Source of the DNA: a bacterium
GTDB taxonomy: Bacteria > Pseudomonadota > Alphaproteobacteria > Rhizobiales > Aestuariivirgaceae
Direction: 5' to 3'
DNA: 64,000 nucleotides
Assembly: GCA_022842165.1 (NCBI GenBank)
Contig: JALHQC010000012.1
Coordinates: forward strand, 32,791 to 96,790
Position 1 is the stretch's first letter; the number at the start of each line of letters is the position of its first letter. Under the pieces are notes generated by a model. It saw only the letters and a list, made by a program, of their open reading frames with translations, ran no database searches and was not told where the DNA came from. Positions 55,821-64,000 of the stretch are shown in pieces. The translations under genes and the position numbers were made by a program.

Positions 55821-56309
55821 ATGGCTGAACAGAAGACACTCGCTGATCTCGGCAAGGCCATGGGCCTTGCTCCGGCCACTTCGAGCACCGCCACGGCGCC
55901 CGCCAAGCCCAAGCTCGACGCGCAAGGGCGCGCCTATGCAACCGGCCGCCGCAAGAACGCCACCGCCCGCGTGTGGATCAAGCGCGGCAAGGGCCAGATC
56001 ACTGTCAACGGCAAGCCGATCGAAACCTATTTCGCGCGCTCGGTTCTCCGCATGCTGGTGGCCCAGCCGCTGAACACCGCAAACCGCGCCACCGAACTCG
56101 ACATCGTGTGCACCGTCTCCGGCGGCGGCCTCTCCGGCCAGGCCGGTGCGGTCCGCCACGGCCTGTCGCGCGCCATGACCTATTTCGAGCCCGATCTTCG
56201 CGGCATTCTCAAGAAGGCCGGCTACCTCACGCGCGACAGCCGCATGGTCGAGCGCAAGAAGTACGGCCATCCCAAGGCTCGCCGCAGCTTCCAGTTCTCG
56301 AAGCGCTGA
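55821..56309 (+). CDS. rpsI: 30S ribosomal protein S9
   Basis: The 162-residue protein has an alphaproteobacterial N-terminal extension of about 30 residues before the conserved core ([20 protein letters not shown]). It ends in SFQFSKR, the basic tail that reaches the P-site tRNA. It forms an operon with rplM, closed by a rho-independent terminator. Confidence 0.97.
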   Translation: MAEQKTLADLGKAMGLAPATSSTATAPAKPKLDAQGRAYATGRRKNATARVWIKRGKGQITVNGKPIETYFARSVLRMLVAQPLNTANRATELDIVCTVSGGGLSGQAGAVRHGLSRAMTYFEPDLRGILKKAGYLTRDSRMVERKKYGHPKARRSFQFSKR

Positions 56310-56333
56310 TCGCCCGCAACATCGACGGAAAGA

Positions 56334-56359
56334 AGGCCCCGGGAACGGGGCCTTTTTTC
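56334..56359 (+). terminator. Rho-independent terminator of rplM-rpsI
   Basis: Stem GGCCCCG / CGGGGCC with a 4-base loop, preceded by AA and followed by six T residues. Confidence 0.92.
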
Positions 56360-56368
56360 TGTTCCGGC

Positions 56369-58057
56369 CTATACGAACTGCAGATCGGCCGCGGCAAGCT
56401 GCGGAGAACCCACCAGAATGGCGAGGAGAAGCGCGGCGGCGCTCCCGGTCCCGTCGCTGTCGAACCATAACTCGCCCGTGCCGGTGTCATAGAGAAATGT
56501 GGCGCTGCCCTCGATGGGTTGCGGGGCCGGCGCGGCGATGAACGTCGCACTATCGGCAAGCGCCTCGTTCCTGGCAAAGCCGAAGCCCGCGCCCTTCAGC
56601 TTGAGGCTGTCTTCGCCGCTGGTGAATCCGGCGATGCTGTCGCCGCCGTGGAGCGCCGACGCAAAGAAATAGCTGTCGCTTCCCGATCCGCCTGATAGCC
56701 AGTCGGCACCGATGCCGCCTTCGAGCCAGTCATTGCCCTCGCCTCCGGCAAGCCGGTCCGAACCTGCGCCGCCGCGCAGCACGTCGTCACCTTCGTTGCC
56801 GAAGATAAAATCGTCCCCGCCGCGGCCGTGGATCGTATCGTTTCCGAAAAGACCCCTGATGTGGTTCCCGGCGCTGTTGCCGAACAGCCTGTCGCCGTGA
56901 TTGGAGCCCGACAGATTTTCGATCGACTGGTAGGTGTCTCCCTCTGCGCTGCCGGTGTTTCGCGTGGCAACCTGCAGGTCTGCCAACACCCCCGCCGATG
57001 CATCGTTGTAGCGGGCATCGTCCCTGCCGGACCCGCCGATCAGCACGTCAGCGCCGCCACCGCCCTGAAGCACGTCGTCGCCGCGGCCGCCAATCAGCAC
57101 GTCATCGCCGTTGCCGCCTTGAAGAATATCGTCTCCGTCATAGCCTTTCAGCTTGTCCGAGCCGTCGAGCCCCGCAATCCTGTTCTGCATCGACGTGCCG
57201 GAGATGACATTTCCCTCCGCATCGCCGAGCAGATCGTCGATGACTGGTACGGTCCAGGTGTAACTGTCGATCAGCGTGCCGCCGTCCGCCACCGAATAGA
57301 ACTCGAACGTCATGGCGGCGTCGGTCGCCTCGACGATCATCGTGCCGAAGTCGGCGTTATAGACCGCCGCCTGACCCTCGACCGGGCTGACCACCTCGTG
57401 TATCCTGGGATGCCCGCCCAGTCCGGTGATGAAATAGGGCACCGGAATTGAATCGCCATTGCTGTCGCGGATGATGCGCTCGTAGCGATGGTCATGCCCG
57501 GAGAGGACGGCGGTTGCCCCCCATTCCTCGAAGAAGTGCCAGTAGGCTTCACCGTCTTCCACTTCCTTGGCGCCATAATGGCCCGAAGAGTGCGGCGGCA
57601 CGTGATTGTAGACGACCTTGAACGTGGCATCCGAGGCGGCGAGTGCGGCCTTCAGCCATTGGCCCTGTGGCGAGTTGGCCGCGGTGCCTTCCGCGTCGAA
57701 ATCGTCCAGCGCGAAAAAATGCACATTACCAACGCGAAACTCATAATAGCGCTCGTTGCCCGGCAGGGTGAAGTATTCGGTATAGGCTGTGATGCCGCCG
57801 CCATTATAGTAGTCATGGTTTCCAAGAGCCGGGAAAAACCGGTTGTCTTCGCTTCCCGTGCCGAACTGTCCCTTGTAGTTGCCGATGTAGCTGCTGTAGA
57901 ATTGCCCGACATTCTGGTCGATCGTGTTGTTGTCGCTGTAGGAGTTGTCGCCCGTCGTGACGATGAAGTCGACATCGAGAAGATCGACGAGGGCAGCGAC
58001 CTCCGCTTCACCGCCGCCGCCAACGCCATAATCTCCGAATGCGGCGAACCTGACCAT
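56369..58057 (-). CDS. Metallophosphoesterase fused to RTX repeats
   Basis: About 562 residues from ATG 58057; GGAAGG lies six bases upstream, and GTG 58060 is also in frame. The N-terminal half (to about 275) is a calcineurin-like phosphoesterase with all metal motifs: AAFGDYG, TTGDNSY, ALGNHDY, YNHVPPH and SGHDHRYER. From about 290 to 490 come two blocks of RTX nonapeptides, and the end is a C-terminal block (SDSYFFASALHGGDSIAGF). It has no signal peptide. It should be a type I-secreted, Ca2+-dependent phosphatase or phosphodiesterase, perhaps for scavenging phosphate. Confidence 0.92.
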   Translation of the reverse strand: MVRFAAFGDYGVGGGGEAEVAALVDLLDVDFIVTTGDNSYSDNNTIDQNVGQFYSSYIGNYKGQFGTGSEDNRFFPALGNHDYYNGGGITAYTEYFTLPGNERYYEFRVGNVHFFALDDFDAEGTAANSPQGQWLKAALAASDATFKVVYNHVPPHSSGHYGAKEVEDGEAYWHFFEEWGATAVLSGHDHRYERIIRDSNGDSIPVPYFITGLGGHPRIHEVVSPVEGQAAVYNADFGTMIVEATDAAMTFEFYSVADGGTLIDSYTWTVPVIDDLLGDAEGNVISGTSMQNRIAGLDGSDKLKGYDGDDILQGGNGDDVLIGGRGDDVLQGGGGADVLIGGSGRDDARYNDASAGVLADLQVATRNTGSAEGDTYQSIENLSGSNHGDRLFGNSAGNHIRGLFGNDTIHGRGGDDFIFGNEGDDVLRGGAGSDRLAGGEGNDWLEGGIGADWLSGGSGSDSYFFASALHGGDSIAGFTSGEDSLKLKGAGFGFARNEALADSATFIAAPAPQPIEGSATFLYDTGTGELWFDSDGTGSAAALLLAILVGSPQLAAADLQFV

Positions 58058-58275
58058 CACTTACCTTCCGAACGCAAAACGCTACTTACGTCCAATCCGT
58101 GGACTGACGGTCTGACGGGTTCTGCGATGCGACTGAACGTGAGGCCGGCGGAGCGCCGTCAGGGACGTCCGCTCGCTCTACCAAGCAAGCCCGATGCCAT
58201 GACGGGGCATGCCGGGAACATCGTCACGGATGCCGCATTCGATATTCGGGACAGGGTTAAAGCGAGGACGCTGGA

Positions 58276-58578
58276 ATGCCGCCGCTGATCAGGTTTGTGG
58301 TAAAGTGGATTGTGGTGGGGATTGGCGCGGGCTGGGCGTTCGCCGCCGCCTTGCTTCTAGCCGATGTGGGCGGAATGGGCAGTCTCGTCTGGCGCTCGTC
58401 CAGCCCTGGCGCGGTGCTGTTCATTCTGGGCTTGTCGTTCGGCATCACGTCGGCCCAGATCACGCTTCTGGCGGCCGTGCTGTTAAGGTCGGACTTCGGC
58501 GGAAAGGGGCCGGCGGGACTTTCGAGGCTCGAGCGCTGGAAGGCCGGATACAGCGCCGAAATCGACCGTGCGCCCTGA
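58276..58578 (+). CDS. Small hypothetical membrane protein
   Basis: The 100-residue protein has two or three membrane helices (about 8-30 and 44-70) and a basic, cytoplasmic C-terminus (LSRLERWKAGYSAEIDRAP). I know no family. It converges on the gene at 58588. Confidence 0.6.
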   Translation: MPPLIRFVVKWIVVGIGAGWAFAAALLLADVGGMGSLVWRSSSPGAVLFILGLSFGITSAQITLLAAVLLRSDFGGKGPAGLSRLERWKAGYSAEIDRAP

Positions 58579-58587
58579 GCCGCTGTT

Positions 58588-59079
58588 TCAGACGCGGACG
58601 CAGCGATATTTCCGGCGGCCTTCCTTGTTGGTGTACCACACCGCCTTGTAGGATCCGCACCTGTCGCGCAGGCGGACGGCGGCGGTTTTCCGCTTGCCTG
58701 TCGAGGCGGCTTTGGTGGATTTCTTCCGCTTTGGCACCTCGGCCAGTTTGGCTGGCGCTTCAGGCGGGTCCTCAACATCGGGAACATCCACCCCGTCGCC
58801 CTCCGGCACCTCGCTCGGATCGCTGGACGTGGCCTCGATGATGAGGGTTTCAGGCGGGGGATCCGGCAGCTTCGGTTCGGCGAGCGAGCGCCCGAGCATG
58901 GCGATGACCTTGGGCTCCCTTGCCGCCGTGCTCGGATATATGACGATTTCTGAAGTTTGCTCGTCGCGTTTCACCAGCACGGCGCATGCGACCTTGCCGG
59001 CGATCGTATGCCCCTCGGCGCTTTGTAACGGACTGACGCACTGGGCGCCTGCGAAGAAGATAATCTCGATCAGGTTCAT
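58588..59079 (-). CDS. Hypothetical protein with Pro/Asp linker and basic Cys-containing end
   Basis: About 163 residues from ATG 59079; GTG 59103 is also in frame and neither has a good ribosome site. Residues 1-70 are folded-looking, 75-120 are a Pro/Glu/Asp-rich linker (SSDPSEVPEGDGVDVPDVED), and the last 45 are strongly basic (KRKKSTKAASTGKRK) with RCGSYKAVWYTNKEG and a final Cys. The basic tail may bind nucleic acid or a polyanion; that is a guess. Confidence 0.65.
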   Translation of the reverse strand: MNLIEIIFFAGAQCVSPLQSAEGHTIAGKVACAVLVKRDEQTSEIVIYPSTAAREPKVIAMLGRSLAEPKLPDPPPETLIIEATSSDPSEVPEGDGVDVPDVEDPPEAPAKLAEVPKRKKSTKAASTGKRKTAAVRLRDRCGSYKAVWYTNKEGRRKYRCVRV

Positions 59080-59312
59080 GCGGTAGGTCTCACACTCAAA
59101 CACACCAAGTCAGACAAGCCTAAATTCCGCTGCGCAATCCTTTCTGCCGTGGCCTTCAAGCGGACGTTTTCCATCTAGTGTATCAAATTAGGCAAAAACC
59201 AGACGGTTCCATGAACAACGTTAAAAACCTGCCTCCAAATGCAACATATTACACTTCCGCTAGGTAAGACACTGCGAAATTGATTGACCTTTGGTAAGCT
59301 TGAGAGCAGATG

Positions 59313-59903
59313 TCAGGGGGTCTTGAGGGACTCAAGATAGGCGACGATCGCGGCGATCTGGTCGGGTTCGAAGGCAAATTGCGGCATTTGCTCGTGCCCG
59401 GTGACGATGCCTTCGGCCAGGGCTTCTTCCAGAGCCGAGGGTTCGTACTTGGTGACGATCTCGTGGAAGGGGGGCGCTTTCGGTTCAGGCGATGCGCTGC
59501 CGGCATCGATCGCATGGCAGCGCGCGCAATTGGCGCGCAGCAGATCGTGGCCAAGGATGATCGTGCTGTCGCCCGCCTTGTCGTCGCCCGCGGCAGCCAG
59601 GCTCATGACGAATTGGGCGAGTGCCGCCGCCTGCGGCTCCGTCACCTCCCAGTCCGGCATGAGGGGGTGGCGGACGGCAAGTCCTTCCATGAAGCTGTCC
59701 GTCAACTCGTCGACATCGTAGTTCCTGGCGATTTCGCGGAAGGGCGGAGCATCGGTAAGCGGACTTTCGCCTGAAGCTTCGAGATTGTGGCACCTGGCAC
59801 AGTTCAGCTCTGACAGCCGCTTGCCCTCGGCAATGACGGCTGCATCCTGCGCGACGGCGGGCGCGGTGCAGAGCAGGACGAAGGCAAAAGCAAGGTATCG
59901 CAT
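59313..59903 (-). CDS. Dihaem cytochrome c (two class I domains)
   Basis: About 196 residues from ATG 59903. A signal peptide (RYLAFAFVLLCTAPAVAQ) is followed by two cytochrome c domains, each with CARCH (about 35 and 125) and a Met ligand (HPLMPDWEV and HEQMPQFAF). The two halves are alike (APPFREIARNY, APPFHEIVTKY), so it looks like an internal duplication. It is a periplasmic electron carrier with no known partner here. Confidence 0.92.
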   Translation of the reverse strand: MRYLAFAFVLLCTAPAVAQDAAVIAEGKRLSELNCARCHNLEASGESPLTDAPPFREIARNYDVDELTDSFMEGLAVRHPLMPDWEVTEPQAAALAQFVMSLAAAGDDKAGDSTIILGHDLLRANCARCHAIDAGSASPEPKAPPFHEIVTKYEPSALEEALAEGIVTGHEQMPQFAFEPDQIAAIVAYLESLKTP

Positions 59904-59956
59904 CGCTGAAACATGCGCCGGTGTGGAAGGCCTTTCATTGACGGCGATCAATTGCC

Positions 59957-61771
59957 TCACTCCGCGCGGGTTCGTACATAGGTGCCCGGCGCATCCTCGA
60001 TCACCTTCAGCTTGCCGCTGCCGGGCTCAGGCGCGGGTACTTTTCCGCCCGACTTGTCGCCGATCCATTTGGCCCAGTCCGGCCACCAGGAACCGGCATG
60101 CTCGGTGGCGCCTTTCAGCCATTCTTCCAGCGTGGGTGACCATTTCTCGTTGGTCCAGTACTGGTACTTGTTGGCATCCGGCGGATTGACCACGCCTGCA
60201 ATGTGCCCGGAGCCTGAAACCACCAATCGCGTCGGCCCGCCCATGTAGCGCCCGACGCGGAAGACGGATGCCAAGGGTGCGATATGATCCTCGCGCGCCG
60301 CGAGATTATAGACCGGCATCTTCACCTTCTTGAGGTCGATGCGGACATTGTCGAGCACCATCTTGCCCTGCGCCAGCTTGTTGGCCATGTAGCATTCGCG
60401 CAGATAGAAGGAGTGCACGCCTGCCGGCATGCGGGTTGAATCCGCATTCCAGTAGAGAAGATCGAAGGGCATCGGATCCTTGCCCAGCATGTAATTGTTG
60501 ACGACGTAGGACCAGATCAGGTCGTTGGAGCGCAGCAGGTTGAAGGCATCCGCCATGCGCGTGCCGGGGAGGTATCCCTTGTCGGCCATGCGGCCTTCGA
60601 TCCACTTCACCTGCTCCTCGTCCACATAGACGAGGAGATCGCCCGCCTTCTCGAAATCGACCTGCGTGGTGAAGAAGGTTGCGGCGTTGACTCTGCTGTC
60701 GTTCTGCGCCGCCATGTAGCCGAGCGATGCCGCGGTGAGCGTGCCGCCGATGCAATATCCGATGACGTTGACCTTCGGCGCGCCCGTCGCGTCCTGCGCC
60801 GCCTGGATCGCCTCGAGGAAGCCCTCGCGCATGTAGTCGGAGAAGCTTTTCCGCGCCTGTTTCTCGTCCGCATTCACCCATGAGACGATGAACACGGTGA
60901 GGCCCTGGTCCACCGCCCATTTGACGAAGGACTTCTTGGCGTTGAGATCGAGGATGTAGAACTTGTTGATCCACGGCGGGAAGATGACGAGGGGGTATTC
61001 GTAGGTTTCGGCTTGCGTGGGCGAATACTGGATCAGCTCGAAGGTCTCGTTCCGGAACACCACCTTGCCGGGCGTCATCGCGATGTTGCGGCCGATTTCG
61101 AAGGCCGTCATGTCCGTCTGCTTGATACGCAAGCGCCCGTCCGGCGTCGCCATGTCTTCCTGGAGATGCTTCAGGCCCTCGATGAGGTTCGCGCCATTGG
61201 TGGCGAGCGTGGTGCGCAGGACTTCCGGATTGGTGATGGCGAAGTTCGATGGCGAGACGGCATTGGCGATCTGCTCCACATAGAAGCGCGCCTTGTGGCG
61301 CGTGTGCTCGTCCACGCCTTCGGCGTTCTTCACCATGTCCTGCGCCCAGTTGGCGGAGATCAAATAGAACTGCTTCAGGAAATCGAAGACGGTGTGTTCC
61401 TGCCAGTCCTTGTCCTTGAAGCGCTTGTCGTTGCGGGCGGGCTCGGCCACAGGCTCCGCCTGCTGACCCAGCACCTTGGCCCAGGCGGCCTGCCACAATT
61501 GCCCATAGCTGTTCCACAGCTGCATCTGGGCTTCCATCAGCTTCTGCGGGTCGTTCATGTAGGACTGCGCCACGGCGCCCAAGGTCTTGGACACCTGCTC
61601 CATGGGCGTGAGCTGGGCTTCCGCCTCGTCCAGCTTCATCTGCGGCCGCTCCGCCACCATGCGGGCAACCGCAGCCGCCTGCTCGAACACCTTCGCCATA
61701 TTCTGCGCGAACTGCACCGGATCGGCGAGCGTGTACTGCGATGGCACTTGCGGGGTCGGCTTGTCGGTCAT
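59957..61771 (-). CDS. phaC: Class I poly(3-hydroxyalkanoate) synthase
   Basis: The 604-residue enzyme polymerises 3-hydroxyacyl-CoA into storage polyester. GYCIGGTLTA is the lipase-like box with the catalytic Cys at about residue 340; AREDHIAPLASV gives the catalytic Asp and SGSGHIAGVVNPP the His. Length fits class I (single subunit). The start at ATG 61771 precedes the variable N-terminal region; the open frame to 61984 runs into repeats. No phaR, phasin or phaAB genes are in the window. Confidence 0.96.
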   Translation of the reverse strand: MTDKPTPQVPSQYTLADPVQFAQNMAKVFEQAAAVARMVAERPQMKLDEAEAQLTPMEQVSKTLGAVAQSYMNDPQKLMEAQMQLWNSYGQLWQAAWAKVLGQQAEPVAEPARNDKRFKDKDWQEHTVFDFLKQFYLISANWAQDMVKNAEGVDEHTRHKARFYVEQIANAVSPSNFAITNPEVLRTTLATNGANLIEGLKHLQEDMATPDGRLRIKQTDMTAFEIGRNIAMTPGKVVFRNETFELIQYSPTQAETYEYPLVIFPPWINKFYILDLNAKKSFVKWAVDQGLTVFIVSWVNADEKQARKSFSDYMREGFLEAIQAAQDATGAPKVNVIGYCIGGTLTAASLGYMAAQNDSRVNAATFFTTQVDFEKAGDLLVYVDEEQVKWIEGRMADKGYLPGTRMADAFNLLRSNDLIWSYVVNNYMLGKDPMPFDLLYWNADSTRMPAGVHSFYLRECYMANKLAQGKMVLDNVRIDLKKVKMPVYNLAAREDHIAPLASVFRVGRYMGGPTRLVVSGSGHIAGVVNPPDANKYQYWTNEKWSPTLEEWLKGATEHAGSWWPDWAKWIGDKSGGKVPAPEPGSGKLKVIEDAPGTYVRTRAE

Positions 61772-61859
61772 GGTTCGACTCTTGGAATCCGAATATGGCG
61801 GCAATGTAAAGGGGATGGGGGAAATGTCGATTGGTATTGAGGAGGGTTGGGAAGAGGCC

Positions 61860-62090
61860 CCCTCACGTCCCCTTACTTGCCGCTTTCGCGGCGTTCTCTC
61901 TCGCTGAAGCGGGAGAGAGTGAAGAAAGCCAGCCTTTCCCGCCTGCGGGAGAGGACGCCCGCAGGGCAGGTGAGGGGAAGTCAAACTTCAAAACCCCCAT
62001 GCTGAGGTGCCTGCGCCAGCAGGGCCTCGGCGCATGTGACCCGGGTGAACCTTTCGAGGCTTTGCTCCGCAAAGCACCACAAGGTGAGGA
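61860..62090. repeat. Repeat-filled gap between phaC and hom
   Basis: This 413-base gap (61772-62184) holds no gene I can support. From 61860 to about 61980 there are short G/C hairpins (CTCTCTCGC / GCGGGAGAG; TCCCGCctGCGGGA). From 61998 to 62039 an imperfect palindrome opens CATGCTGAGGTGCC, and at 62048-62088 a unit CTTTCGAGGCTTTGC-tcc-GCAAAGCACC matches the repeats over the ribD stop. These look like dispersed mobile-derived intergenic elements. Confidence 0.65.
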
Positions 62091-62184
62091 GACGCGGACG
62101 AACACGGCGGATTGCCATCCCCCGTACTTCCCGCCATAAGACCCGCAGTTGAGGCGGATTCACCTTCTTCGGACGGGGTGCGAG

Positions 62185-63489
62185 ATGACGAAATCATTGC
62201 GGCTGGGCATTGCGGGGCTGGGGACTGTCGGCGGCGGCGTGCTGGATATCTTGGCGAAGCACGGCGCGCTGGTGGCGGCGCGGGCTGGCGTGAAGATCGA
62301 AGTTGTGGCGGTAAGTGCTCGTGACCGCTCGAAAAAGCGGGGTCACGATCTTTCCGCGCTCACCTGGTATGAAGACCCCGTCAAGCTGGCGGCGGACCCG
62401 AACGTGGACGTTTTCATCGAGTTGATCGGTGGCGAGGGAAATCCGGCCAAGGCGGCGGTGGAGGTGGCGCTCAACTCCAAAAAGCACGTCATCACTGCCA
62501 ACAAGGCGCTGCTGGCGCATCATGGCGCGGCACTGGCCAAGCTTGCGGAAGCGCAGGGCGTGGCGCTGAACTTCGAGGCCTCCGTCGCGGGCGGCATTCC
62601 CATCATCAAGACACTGCGCGAGGGGCTGGCCGGAAACCGCGTGGGCAAGCTGTTCGGCATCATGAACGGCACCTGCAATTACATCCTTACCAAGATGGCG
62701 AACGAGGGCCGGAGCTTTGCTGATGTGCTGAAGGAAGCGCAGGCGCTGGGCTATGCCGAGGCGGACCCGACATTCGACGTGGGCGGCTTCGATACCGCGC
62801 ACAAGCTTGCCGTCATCACCTCGCTCGCCTTCGGCTCACAGGTGAACCTCGCCGCCATCGATATCGAGGGCATCGAGGCGATCACGCTGGAGGATATCCG
62901 CAATGCCTCCGAGATGGGCTACAAGATCAAGCTCCTCGGCGTGGCCGTGGCGAGCGAGGAGGGGATCGAGCAGCGCGTGCATCCGACGCTGGTGCCCAAG
63001 GGCTCGCCCGTGTCCGATACCGATGGCGTGTTCAACGCAGTCGTCGTGAAGGGGGATTTCGTGGGCGACCTGATGCTGGAAGGCCGCGGTGCCGGCGCAC
63101 ACCCCACGGCTTCCGCAGTGCTTTCCGATGTGGTGGATATCGCGCGCGGCAATTTCCGCCCCGCTTTCGGCGTGCCCGCCGCCGAACTCCGCCCCTACAA
63201 GGCCGCGCCGCAAAAGGCGCATGAGGGCGGCTATTACGTGGCGCTTGAACTGCACGACAAGCCAGGTGCCGTTGCCGCCGTGGCGCGCATTCTGGCAGAC
63301 GAGAAGATCTCGATCGAGAGCATCGTGCAGCGTGGGAAAAAGGAGAAGGATACGCCGCGCGCGACCGCACCCTTCATCCTCATCACCCATGATACGGTTG
63401 AAACGGCGATGCGCGCCGCATTGTCTCGCATCGAGAGGGATGGTCATGTGGCATCGCATCCGCGCATGATCAGGATCGAACGCCTCTGA
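62185..63489 (+). CDS. hom: Homoserine dehydrogenase
   Basis: The 434-residue enzyme reduces aspartate semialdehyde to homoserine for threonine and methionine. GIAGLGTVGGGVLD binds NAD(P); KKHVITANKALLAHHG and GIMNGTCNYILTKM are catalytic-core motifs. A C-terminal ACT domain (HDKPGAVAAVARILADE) suggests feedback control by threonine. ATG 62185 gives the normal N-terminus. recJ follows after eight bases. Confidence 0.97.
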   Translation: MTKSLRLGIAGLGTVGGGVLDILAKHGALVAARAGVKIEVVAVSARDRSKKRGHDLSALTWYEDPVKLAADPNVDVFIELIGGEGNPAKAAVEVALNSKKHVITANKALLAHHGAALAKLAEAQGVALNFEASVAGGIPIIKTLREGLAGNRVGKLFGIMNGTCNYILTKMANEGRSFADVLKEAQALGYAEADPTFDVGGFDTAHKLAVITSLAFGSQVNLAAIDIEGIEAITLEDIRNASEMGYKIKLLGVAVASEEGIEQRVHPTLVPKGSPVSDTDGVFNAVVVKGDFVGDLMLEGRGAGAHPTASAVLSDVVDIARGNFRPAFGVPAAELRPYKAAPQKAHEGGYYVALELHDKPGAVAAVARILADEKISIESIVQRGKKEKDTPRATAPFILITHDTVETAMRAALSRIERDGHVASHPRMIRIERL

Positions 63490-63497
63490 CCGATGTC

Positions 63498-64000
63498 TTG
63501 ACCCGTGCCTTCCTGAATGTGGAGCGTTCTGCCTCCGGGCGGCGCTGGCGCACGCGGCTGGAAGACTCGCGCGCGGCGGAGGCGATTTCGCAGCGCCATG
63601 AATTGCCGGAGATACTGGGGCGCGTGCTGGCGGCGCGCGGCGTTTCGGTGGACGAGGCGGACACCTTCCTGAACCCGACACTGCGGGGATTGATGCCGCA
63701 GCCTTCTGCACTGGTCGACATGGAGAAGGGTGCGGCACGCCTCGCCGATGCCGTGGTGGCTGCTGAGAAGATCGGCGTGATCGCGGATTACGATGTCGAT
63801 GGCGTGTCGTCTGCCGCCATGCTGCAACTGTTCCTGCGCGCGGTCGGGTCTGACTGCACGGTGCATATTCCCGACCGCCTGACCGAGGGTTATGGCCCCA
63901 GCGAGCGCGCGGTGAACCAGCTGAAGGAGCAGGGCGCGGACGTTTTGCTCACCCTTGATTGCGGGGTGATGGCGCATGACCCGCTGGCCCGCGCGGCGGA
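63498..64000 (+). CDS. recJ: Single-stranded-DNA-specific exonuclease RecJ (N-terminal part)
   Basis: About 167 codons before the window ends. AFLNVERSASGRRW, LPEILGRVLAARGVS and FLNPTLRGLMP are the usual RecJ N-terminus; DYDVDGVSS is DHH-family motif I (DYDADG in many RecJ) and TLDCGV is motif II. RecJ degrades 5'-ended single strands in RecF-pathway repair and base excision. TTG 63498 is the only start near the conserved N-terminus. It follows hom closely enough to be co-transcribed. Confidence 0.93.
   Translation, partial: MTRAFLNVERSASGRRWRTRLEDSRAAEAISQRHELPEILGRVLAARGVSVDEADTFLNPTLRGLMPQPSALVDMEKGAARLADAVVAAEKIGVIADYDVDGVSSAAMLQLFLRAVGSDCTVHIPDRLTEGYGPSERAVNQLKEQGADVLLTLDCGVMAHDPLARAA

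Overview
The window is high-GC, densely coding chromosome from an alphaproteobacterium, most likely of the order Hyphomicrobiales (Rhizobiales). I infer this from several gene neighbourhoods: ldtR next to an L,D-transpeptidase gene, glyA-nrdR-ribD-ribE-ribH-nusB, bamE / ubiquinol-cytochrome c chaperone / yceD / plsX-fabH-ihfA-merR, ctaA-metY, and rplM-rpsI. The HemB is of the non-zinc type, there is a class I PHA synthase, and intergenic palindromic elements of a kind common in this group are present. I see no phage, transposase, integrase or CRISPR array. All assignments come from reading the sequence; no database search was run.

Layout. 1-9.1 kb: end of an ABC drug-export operon, a convergent overlapping pair of unknown genes, a DMT exporter, Bpt aminoacyltransferase, a hydroxyisobutyrate-dehydrogenase-type reductase, an all-repeat RTX protein, hemB, and an extensin-like peptidase-fold protein. 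9.2-13 kb: a small secreted protein, the MarR-type regulator LdtR and an L,D-transpeptidase with a long Lys/Ala tail. 13.1-19 kb: glyA, nrdR and the riboflavin operon with nusB and an MFS carrier. 19-26.3 kb: a serralysin-like RTX protease, the proton-pumping pyrophosphatase, a CHASE4-like GGDEF-EAL receptor and a sterol-desaturase-family enzyme. 26.5-30.6 kb: a tightly coupled operon (ROK kinase, inositol-phosphatase-like enzyme, ornithine-cyclodeaminase-like enzyme, ammonia-lyase homologue). The last of these lacks the Ala-Ser-Gly triad that normally makes the MIO cofactor. 30.6-38.2 kb: cytochrome c, an EF-hand-containing secreted unknown, an amidohydrolase, bamE, then the chaperone/yceD/plsX/fabH/ihfA/merR run.

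38.2-49.2 kb is an exopolysaccharide cluster: flippase, polymerase/ligase, initiating sugar-phosphate transferase, glycosyltransferase, outer-membrane export lipoprotein, chain-length/kinase-like protein, CelD-type GNAT and polysaccharide deacetylase, with tRNA-Pro(GGG) embedded. Its parts match the parts list of a Caulobacter-type holdfast (Hfs) or other adhesive polysaccharide pathway. 49.2-56.3 kb: DUF2842, ctaA, metY, cytochrome b561, a four-gene coupled operon with an enoyl-CoA hydratase, and rplM-rpsI. 56.3-64 kb: a secreted metallophosphoesterase fused to RTX repeats, small unknowns, a dihaem cytochrome c, phaC, a repeat-filled 400-bp gap, homoserine dehydrogenase, and the start of recJ, cut by the window edge.

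The points most worth following up are the MIO-less ammonia-lyase operon, the holdfast-like cluster with a kinase-dead-looking Wzc, the paired inverted repeats upstream of the L,D-transpeptidase gene, three RTX proteins without a linked type I exporter, and Lys/Ala-rich histone-like extensions on two adjacent proteins.
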